A DNA stretch of 36,846 nt from Deltaproteobacteria bacterium (GTDB taxonomy: Bacteria; Myxococcota_A; UBA9042): assembly GCA_016875335.1 (NCBI GenBank), contig VGRO01000038.1, positions 1 to 36,846 of the forward strand, in the 5' to 3' direction. Below are positions 27,039-33,284 of the stretch, one piece after another. Positions within the stretch are counted from its first letter, which is position 1, and every line of letters begins with the position of its first letter. The translations under genes were made by a program, and so were the position numbers. Below the pieces are notes generated by a model. The model was not told where the DNA came from, ran no database searches, and was given only the letters and a program-made list of their open reading frames with translations.

Positions 27039-28535
27039 TCACTTTGGGATGTAGGGCGCCTTCCAGTCGGCTTGCGCGGGCGCGGGGGGCGAGGGCGGGC
27101 TTTCCGCCGCCGTTTCGCCGCCGTGCGGTGCCGTCCGCGGGCGCTCGGCGCCAGCGCTCGCCGGGCGCTTGGCTCGCGCGAGGCGTATCACCGCAGGCGT
27201 CGCGGGTTCCGTCTGGATCGGCGCCGGGGTCGATGAAATCGGCCGGTGGACGCCCACCGGCATACCTGGAGGCGCCTGCGCCTCGACCCGCGCGGCGACC
27301 CTGCGGCTGTCCCCAGGTCCGACGGACGGCAGTTCGGTCGTACCCGGGGGTTGGTGCGCTGCGGACGGCGTTCGCGCCGACGGACCCGGCGTCGGGGCGC
27401 GCAAGGCTTGCACCCCGGCCAGCAGGCCAACCGCGGCGAGCCCGGACGCACCCACGATCCAGCTCCGGCGACTGCGGGCCTGCGGGATGGCCACCGAAAC
27501 CGTCTGGGTGCCCGTGCGCGATTCGCGCGCTTCGCCCGGTTGCGGGACTATCTGGGTCACCGGCCTCCATTCGGCGACCGACGCCGCCGGATCCGTCAAG
27601 GCCAGCCGCATGTCGCGCGCATTGGCAAACCGATCCGCGGGCCGCTTGGCCAGGGCGCGCATCACCACCTGTGCAAAGCGCGGCGACAACGCCACCGGGG
27701 CGACGCTGGCCACATCGGCGGCGGGCTTGTGCACGTGCCCCCACATCACGGCCATCGCCGTCGGCGCGCGAAACGGTGTGTGCCCCACCACACATCGGTA
27801 GAGCACGACTCCCAAGGCATACAGATCGGCGCGGGCGTCGACCGATTCACCTTGGCACTGCTCGGGACTCATGTATTCCGGTGTGCCCAACGCGTGCTCG
27901 GTGGGGGTCAGCGACGAGTCCTCGACCAGCGCGAGGCCAAAATCGAGGATTCGGACCGCACCGTCTGCGGCCCGCAGCGCGATGTTGCTGGGCTTGAGGT
28001 CGCGGTGCACCAGACCGGCCTCGTGCGCGACCTGCAAGCCGTCGAGCACGTGCTGGGCGATGCGCGTCGCCTCAGCCTCGCTGTAGACCTCGCCCTGGCC
28101 CAAGCGGTCGCGCAGGTGGGCTTCGAGCGTGCAGCCGTCGATGTACTGCATCGCGAGGTAGAGCGCCCCCGACTCGGTTTGGCCCACGTCGAGCACGCGC
28201 GCGAATGCGTCACCGTGCAGGCGGGCCGTGACCTGGGCCTCACGGAAGAAGCGGCGCAGCGACTCGGGGGTCGGCCGCTCGCTGCGCGGCAGCTTGAGCG
28301 CCACCGCGCCCAGGCCGAGCAGGTGCTCCGCGAGGTACACCACGCCGTGGCCGCCGCGGGCAATCTCCCGAACGATCCGATACTTGCCGCACACCATTGC
28401 GCCCGGTTCAAGGTCGACGCGGGCAGTGGCGAGGGCGTCCAGCGAGACCGTGGCAGTGCCATCGCGCGGGCAGACGGGCGCGCTGGCCGACTGGCCGCAT
28501 GCGGGGCAGAGGCGAATGGGCGCTGGAGACGCCAT
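27039..28535 (-). CDS. Ser/Thr protein kinase with N-terminal zinc ribbon and one membrane span
   Basis: A 498-aa protein from the ATG at 28535. It starts with a zinc ribbon C-P-A-C-G...C-P-R-D-G (10-26), followed by a Hanks-type kinase: glycine loop R-G-G-H-G-V-V (60-66), V-A-L-K with catalytic Lys81, H-R-D-L-K-P-S-N (177-184), D-F-G (198-200) and the activation segment G-T-P-E-Y-M-S-P-E (217-225). A membrane helix (about 359-377) follows, then a Pro-rich tail of about 110 residues presumably in the periplasm. The open frame reaches 28727, but the ribbon and a leaderless-type promoter support 28535. It forms a two-gene unit with the FHA activator. It likely senses an envelope cue and phosphorylates Thr residues, possibly in that activator's tail (inference). 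Confidence 0.92.
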   Translation of the reverse strand: MASPAPIRLCPACGQSASAPVCPRDGTATVSLDALATARVDLEPGAMVCGKYRIVREIARGGHGVVYLAEHLLGLGAVALKLPRSERPTPESLRRFFREAQVTARLHGDAFARVLDVGQTESGALYLAMQYIDGCTLEAHLRDRLGQGEVYSEAEATRIAQHVLDGLQVAHEAGLVHRDLKPSNIALRAADGAVRILDFGLALVEDSSLTPTEHALGTPEYMSPEQCQGESVDARADLYALGVVLYRCVVGHTPFRAPTAMAVMWGHVHKPAADVASVAPVALSPRFAQVVMRALAKRPADRFANARDMRLALTDPAASVAEWRPVTQIVPQPGEARESRTGTQTVSVAIPQARSRRSWIVGASGLAAVGLLAGVQALRAPTPGPSARTPSAAHQPPGTTELPSVGPGDSRRVAARVEAQAPPGMPVGVHRPISSTPAPIQTEPATPAVIRLARAKRPASAGAERPRTAPHGGETAAESPPSPPAPAQADWKAPYIPK

Positions 28536-28541
28536 GGGCGG

Positions 28542-28570
28542 ATTGTCGGCGGGACGGCGGCAGCCGTCAA
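28542..28570 (-). promoter_or_regulatory. Putative leaderless promoter of the kinase gene
   Basis: On the minus strand, TTGACG (28565-28570), a 17-base spacer and GACAAT (28542-28547). Transcription would start at or next to the A of the ATG at 28533-28535, leaving no leader; no Shine-Dalgarno is present there. Confidence 0.35.
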
Positions 28571-28739
28571 GGTGCCATTCGCGCTGTGTCGGCGACGCGC
28601 ACGGCGCTTCCGTCATTTCGGGTGCCGAGTCCGTGGTCGGCAGCGATCCGCGTTCGTCCGGCGGGTGCGACCAGGTCCTGCGGCCACCGGTTCGAGCGAC
28701 GGGGTGCCGGCGCAATCCTTCCGACATGGCCCGGGTAAG

Positions 28740-28936
28740 AGGGTGTAGCCAAAACCCGTCCCGCTACGGCCGAAGATCCCGGGAATCTCGCGGCTTACGT
28801 CCTCCCCTGTCCGAATCAGTGTGCTACTGGCTCGGTCGGCGCACTGCGAGTGCGCCTCGGTCGGTCGCTGCGGGCGCGCTCGCGATCTGCCGGCATGCTC
28901 TTCGACCTCGCAACAGACGAGATTTGGCTACACCCT
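28740..28936. mobile_element. AGGGTGT-type MITE 2 with 5-bp target duplication GTAAG
   Basis: A 197-bp element with perfect 14-bp terminal inverted repeats (AGGGTGTAGCCAAA at 28740-28753, complement at 28923-28936) flanked by GTAAG at 28735-28739 and 28937-28941. The interior includes an 8-bp stem GGCGCACT-GCG-AGTGCGCC. It shares the AGGGTGT terminus and the 5-bp duplication with MITE 1 but not the interior. It sits at the very edge of the 135-bp element at 28941, and removing it restores GTAAGGGACTGG, the same edge seen at copy 2. There is no coding capacity. Confidence 0.8.
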
Positions 28937-28940
28937 GTAA

Positions 28941-29075
28941 GGGACTGGAAAATAACAAGTCGATCACTCTCACATCAGGACGGAGCCGCGAGTCGGACCT
29001 TTGGTCCGCGAGCTGGCGACCCACGGAGCAAGCAAACGGGCCCGAGAAATGACGGAGTAAATCATTTCCTGGCCC
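28941..29075 (-). mobile_element. 135-bp hairpin MITE, copy 3 (inverted)
   Basis: Same 135 bp as the other copies, in reverse orientation. The flanks are TAA (28938-28940) and TCA (29076-29078), one mismatch from a TNA duplication. The central stem is CGGACC-TTT-GGTCCG. The 5' hairpin is shortened by a TT-to-CG change (GAAATGA/TCATTTC). With MITE 2 it fills the gene-free stretch before the Hsp70-like gene; 29079-29240 holds only the small palindrome at 29132. Confidence 0.78.
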
Positions 29076-29131
29076 TCATCAAGCCTGCGGGTTGGGAAAC
29101 CTGGCCGAGGCAAGGCCCAAGGCGGGACAGT

Positions 29132-29147
29132 GAGACAGAAGTGTCTC
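29132..29147. promoter_or_regulatory. Palindrome, possible operator upstream of the Hsp70-like gene
   Basis: GAGACA-GAAG-TGTCTC, a perfect 6-bp dyad about 95 bases before the -35 at 29241. It could bind a dimeric regulator or be a short hairpin. No second copy was noticed in the window. Confidence 0.3.
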
Positions 29148-29240
29148 GTCAGTGACGGCCCTTTGCGCGACAGGGTTCGCGGACGCAGTGGTGCATGGCT
29201 CAGTTCGCCGCGCTGCGACCCGTCGTGCCGCCGCGGGCCA

Positions 29241-29268
29241 TTGCACCCCCTCGGCGAGCGCCTATAAT
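29241..29268 (+). promoter_or_regulatory. Sigma-70-type promoter of the Hsp70-like gene
   Basis: TTGCAC (29241-29246), a 16-base spacer and an exact TATAAT (29263-29268), which stands out in this GC-rich DNA. The leader would be about 50 bases to the ATG at 29327. Confidence 0.6.
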
Positions 29269-29326
29269 CGGCCTGCGGACGCCGGCAGCCCGACGGCGAC
29301 GGCCTCGTCACGCACCCAGGGATCTC

Positions 29327-31632
29327 ATGCTCGCCATCGATTTCGGGACTTCGCGCACCAAGGTCGCCTACATGGACACCCGTCGCGGCGAGGCGCGCCT
29401 GTACCGCATCGGCCGCGGCGAGAGCCCGTCGATCCCCTCGCTTTTCTACCTCGGCCCGGGCGGTGAGCGCTTGGTCGGCGACGACGCCTACGACAAGCTG
29501 GAGGGCGAGGCCAACCGCGTCATCCGGGTGCTCAAGCGGCGCCTGCGCGACAGGCAGGTGCGCGCGGGCGGACAGAAGGCGACACCCGAGGAACTGCTGA
29601 CGTTGCTGCTGACCGAGATTCGCCGCCGCTCGACAGACGAAGTGCCCGCGTTTCAAGGGTTTGCTCCGACCAGCGTGGCGCTGACCATTCCGGCGGCGGG
29701 CGCCGGGTCGGGTCCCGCGATCGAAGAACTGATGAAGCGCTGCGCCGAGGCCGCCGGTTTCGACGACGTGACGGTCCTGACCGAGCCCGAGGCCGCCGCG
29801 CTCGGCTGGCGCAAAGACGAGGGCCGCTACAGCGACGAAGAGGCCGTGGTGGTGCTCGACTGTGGCGGCGGGACGGTCGACTGGGCGTGCCTTCGGCGCG
29901 TCGGCGACCGCTATCGGCTCTACGCCGACTGCCCGGCCGGTGGCGACGAGCAGGTCGGCGGCGAGCACCTGGACGAGGACCTGTATGCGTTGGCACGCGA
30001 GCGTCTGGCCGCCTCCGCAGACGCCGCCGCACTGGACGAGTTGGACCAGCACGCCACCAACTACATGAACCGAATCCGCAGGATGCGCGAGCGATTCTGT
30101 CAGTTGGGCGCCAAGGCGGCGCCGCGCCCGGAGACCCTGACCGTCGGATCGGCCAAGGTCGAGTTCACGGCCGACGATTTTCGCCAAGCGTTTGAGCGCC
30201 GCTTCATCGCCAAGGTCTGCGACGGCTTTGGCCGCTACCTCGACGAAGTGCGGCGGGCCACCAACGTGCAGGTGCCCAAGGTGCTGTTGGTGGGCGGCAG
30301 CTTCCAGACGACCGGGCTGCGCGAAGCGTTGCGCGACCGCTGCCGATGCACGCCGACGCACTGGGACGCCAGTGAGTATGCCCCGGTGCGCGGTGCGGTG
30401 TGGGCGGCCGGCGGCATCGCCGTCAGCGCCGTGATGCCGGCCGTGGGCGCCACGTCGCCGATCGCGGCCCCGGCCCTCGCCTCGCCCGCAGCCGTACCGG
30501 TCCCGGCGCGAGCGGCCGCGCCAGCGCCTCAGCCTCCCGCCGCATGGGAACAGCACCGTTGGTACGCGCTGAGCGACGGGATCACGTCGCCCGTGTTGAC
30601 GACCGGGCAGTTGATCGACCGTTGGCGCACCGCGGCCCAGCCGGACGCCTTGCACGTCAACCTGGTGGGCACGGCCAAGTGGGGGTCGATGGGCGACTGG
30701 CCGGCCGAGTGGCCCGACCTGCGCACCTACGTCGCCCGCCCTGCGCCCCCCCTGGCCGCGCCCCCTCTGGCCGCGCCCCCTCTGGCCGCGCCCGGTGCAT
30801 CGGCGCCGAACGCGACCGTGCCAATCGTGCCGGTCCAGCGCGAGGCCACCCGCCCTATCGCGGCCTTCAACCCGTCGGAAGTACCCAAGCGGATCGATGG
30901 ATTCGTGTTCCAGGGCGCCCCCCGTCGGCCGCGCAGGCCAAGACCCCGTCGGCGACGCCCGCGCTGCCGCCCATGCCGGTTGGGCCGGCGCCCGTCACGA
31001 TTCCGCCGCCACCGTCGGGACCTGCGCCGCAGTCCGCGGCTGTCGCCCCCGCCGCTGGCGCACCGCCCCGGGTGCTTGCGCGCGCGGTCGTCGTCGGTCC
31101 TGGGTTGCCGAACGGCGACACGCTGCCCATCACCGTCGAATCCGCCATCGTCGGCCGCAACAAGGACTGCGACGTGGTGCTCAACGACGGCAGCGTCAGC
31201 AAGCGCCACGCGCGAATTTTGCTGCACGGCGGCAGCGTGGCAGTCGAAGACCTCGGCAGCACCAATGGCACCTACGTCAACGGTCGACGCATCCAGGCCA
31301 GAACGGTCGTCCACGCCAAAGATGTCGTCAGTTGCGGCGACTTTGACTTGCGCGTCGCTGCCGTAGAGGCCCTCGCCGGGCCGGTGTCGCTCGGCTTTGC
31401 CGTAGTGCGCGGCGAGGTGGTCGACGTGGACGCGGGCGGACCGGCCCACTTTGGCGGCGTGCGCCCAGGCTGGAAACTGCTGGAGTTGGACGGTCAGGTC
31501 GTCTCGGACCAGGCGCAGGTGGACGCCATCGCCGCCGCGCACCGGCCCGGTCGGGAGGTCGTCGCCGTGTTCCTCAACGCTCGGCGCGAAGAACAGGCAG
31601 TGCCGATCGAGGTGCGCCGGGTGCGGGGCTGA
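29327..31632 (+). CDS. Hsp70-like ATPase fused to GYF2-like, FHA and PDZ domains (frameshifted)
   Basis: The ATG at 29327 starts an Hsp70/actin-fold ATPase: phosphate-1 loop D-F-G-T-S-R-T-K (5-12), phosphate-2 L-D-C-G-G-G-T-V-D (177-185) and adenosine motif V-L-L-V-G-G-S (319-325). The substrate-binding half of DnaK is missing. After a Pro/Ala linker, residues about 407-468 (H-R-W-Y-A-L-S-D-G...K-W-G-S-M-G-D-W) resemble a GYF_2 domain. A second linker carries three 15-bp repeats. At a six-C run (30918-30923) the frame is lost; one extra C restores G-A-P-P-S-A-A-Q and a protein of about 768 aa. It then has an FHA domain with G-R, S-K-R-H and S-T-N-G-T, and a PDZ domain (V-S-L-G-F...G-V-R-P-G-W-K-L-L-E-L-D-G). 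Lesion or assembly error is undecided. A cytoplasmic signalling ATPase binding phospho-Thr partners is inferred. Confidence 0.8.
30752..30793 (+). repeat. Three 15-bp coding repeats in the Pro/Ala linker
   Basis: CTGGCCGCGCCCCCT starts at 30752, 30767 and 30782 (the last copy is partial at its end) and encodes Leu-Ala-Ala-Pro-Pro in the linker between the GYF2-like region and the FHA domain. Frame is kept if copy number changes. Confidence 0.8.
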
Positions 31633-31635
31633 CGC

Positions 31636-31734
31636 GGCCTTTTGCTTGCCTCGCGGGTCGCAAGCTCCCGTCTTGAAAGACGACGCGCCGTTCCGTCGCA
31701 ATTCGCTTCCATCGCGTTGCTGTCGGCGGGGGCC
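31636..31734 (+). repeat. Degenerate, 5'-truncated copy of the 135-bp hairpin element
   Basis: Begins just after the Hsp70-like stop codon and aligns with the intact copies from TTTGCTTGC through the GGGTCGC, AGCTC, CCGTC and ATCG..TT..TGT blocks. The central stem is CGTCTT/AAGACG (31669-31682) in place of CGGACC/GGTCCG, so both arms changed together. The 5' hairpin is absent. It directly precedes intact copy 4. Confidence 0.6.
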
Positions 31735-31737
31735 TCA

Positions 31738-31872
31738 GGGCCAGGAAATGATTTACTCAATCATTTCTCGGGCCCGTTTGCTTGCTCCGTGGGTCGCCAG
31801 CTCGCGGACCAAAGGTCCGACTCGCGGCTCCGTCCTGATGTGAGAGTGATCGACTTATTGTTTTCCAGTCCC
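31738..31872 (+). mobile_element. 135-bp hairpin MITE, copy 4 (target duplication TCA)
   Basis: Bounded by TCA at 31735-31737 and 31873-31875. The right TCA is, on the minus strand, the TGA stop of the coiled-coil gene, so the element sits on a stop codon that the duplication preserves. Termini are GGGCCAGGAAA and TTTTCCAGTCCC. The 5' hairpin is intact and the central stem is CGGACC-AAA-GGTCCG. Confidence 0.8.
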
Positions 31873-32694
31873 TCAGTCGCGTGGCACCGCCCAAGGCCTG
31901 GGTTCTGGCGCACCAAACTTGGCCAGCGCCGCCGCATGGGCCGCCAGCGCGGCGCGCAAACTGTCGTTCTCGCTGCGCAGTCGCGCCAGTTCCGCCGCGT
32001 CGGTCAGGCGCTGCCGCTCCAAGGCGACCACGCGCTGCAAGAGCGTGGCGATGCGGGCCCGCAGGTGGGCGTTTTCAGCGGCAATGGCGTCAGCCCGGGC
32101 CCGCAGTTGCGCCGCGGCCGCCTGGTGCTTGCGCAGGCGCGCGGCCAGGACTTCGCGTTGCCGCTGCAGCGCCGCCCGCTCGGCGTGTGCTCCGGCCTCC
32201 AACTGCTGCAGCAGGCGATCGACGCGCGACTTGTCCGCCAACACGCGCTGGGTTTCACTTGCAGCAGCGGCCAGTTCGACGGCCCGCTCGGCCTCGATGC
32301 GCTGCGCGGCCAGCAGGCGGGCCGCCGCCTCGGCATAGACGCGGGCCATGTCGCGGTTGGCCTGCAGCTTGGCGACTTCGGTGGCTGGCGCCTTCGGCAA
32401 CGCGGCGTCCAGGTGGGCGCCACAGGACTCGAACGCAGCATGCGCCGCGCCGTAGTCGGTCAGCGCCCACAGGCACGCAGCCTGGGTGCAGCGGTCGCGC
32501 GGGTCGCCATGGCGGTCGGCCAGGGCGCCAAACACACCGCAGGCCCTGCGCATGAGGCCCACGTCCTTGCTGCGGTACCAGGCGCGCGCTTGTTGCCGTT
32601 CCGCATCGGCCGGCGGGTCAGCAGCGGCGAACTGCGCAGCCACACAACTGCCTAGCCAAACGCCAAGCCAGAGGACACCGACGCGTGACTTCAT
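31873..32694 (-). CDS. Secreted coiled-coil protein, last gene of the dynamin operon
   Basis: A 273-aa protein; the ATG at 32694 overlaps the TGA of the preceding gene (ATGA), implying translational coupling. It has an N-terminal signal peptide (about 1-25) with a possible lipobox L-G-S-C, a short helical region with Cys pairs that may be TPR-like (30-100), and a long Ala/Arg/Glu/Leu coiled coil (about 105-260). Coiled-coil periplasmic proteins of this kind, like the YbgF/CpoB type, often work with envelope complexes, but no family can be assigned. Its stop codon coincides with the target duplication of MITE copy 4. Confidence 0.75.
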   Translation of the reverse strand: MKSRVGVLWLGVWLGSCVAAQFAAADPPADAERQQARAWYRSKDVGLMRRACGVFGALADRHGDPRDRCTQAACLWALTDYGAAHAAFESCGAHLDAALPKAPATEVAKLQANRDMARVYAEAAARLLAAQRIEAERAVELAAAASETQRVLADKSRVDRLLQQLEAGAHAERAALQRQREVLAARLRKHQAAAAQLRARADAIAAENAHLRARIATLLQRVVALERQRLTDAAELARLRSENDSLRAALAAHAAALAKFGAPEPRPWAVPRD

Positions 32695-33284
32695 GGGGCC
32701 CCCGTGCCGCCAGGGTCGAAGAAGTTTTCATGGACGTTGACGGGTTCGGGTTCGTCGTGCAGCCAAGTCAGGGTCAGGCTGAGGACTTCAAAGCCCAACG
32801 CGTAGCCGGCTGGCGAAAACTGGCTCTCCCTTTTGGGTCCGAGGGCCACCATGAAGCCCATTTGCAGCCCCAATTTGAGACCGAGCGGACCGACCGGCTC
32901 CATGTGCACCAAATGCGGTCCCACGCGGATGACGCCGAACCGCACGAAACGGTTGCCACTTTTGCTCGACAGCGCCTCTTCGTACGATAGGCCCAGCGCG
33001 AACGCGGACAAGCTGAGCAGCGAAAGGCGGCCAGATCTGCCAATCCGGTAGTTGAGGAAATCGACGCCGCCACCAAGTAGGGTAAGCGACGGATCCAGTC
33101 CATCGGCTTGCAGCGTCGCACCAGGTAGTACCACGAACGCCGTCATCGGCAGCGACCGAATGCCATAGTGGGCATCCAGCACCCCGTCTGCGGCCTGCAC
33201 CGGCCGGCTGCCAACGAGCACAACGCACGCAACGCCTGCCCCGAGCCATGCAAGGGCAGCGCGCCCCACCCTGGTTGCGCCCAT
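32691..33284 (-). CDS. Small exported protein, probably an outer-membrane beta-barrel
   Basis: A 197-aa protein with an N-terminal signal peptide (cleavage near V-Q-A-A, about residue 31). The rest is alternating hydrophobic/polar strands with many Gly (L-T-L-L-G-G-G-V-D-F-L-N-Y-R-I; L-G-L-K-L-G-L-Q-M-G-F-M-V-A-L-G), typical of small outer-membrane barrels. The final 20 residues are polar and do not end in an aromatic residue. The start codon overlaps the TGA of the GTPase gene (TGATG) and the stop overlaps the next ATG, so it is tightly coupled in the operon. No named family recognised. Confidence 0.75.
   Translation of the reverse strand: MGATRVGRAALAWLGAGVACVVLVGSRPVQAADGVLDAHYGIRSLPMTAFVVLPGATLQADGLDPSLTLLGGGVDFLNYRIGRSGRLSLLSLSAFALGLSYEEALSSKSGNRFVRFGVIRVGPHLVHMEPVGPLGLKLGLQMGFMVALGPKRESQFSPAGYALGFEVLSLTLTWLHDEPEPVNVHENFFDPGGTGAP

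Noticed and set aside
28555-28580. TGGCAC upstream of the kinase as a sigma-54 -24 box
   Set aside because: No TTGC at the required -12 spacing follows it.
31640-31872. Small frames running through the 135-bp elements
   Set aside because: The same short peptide appears at each copy only because the element is repeated. No start signal or conserved protein context.
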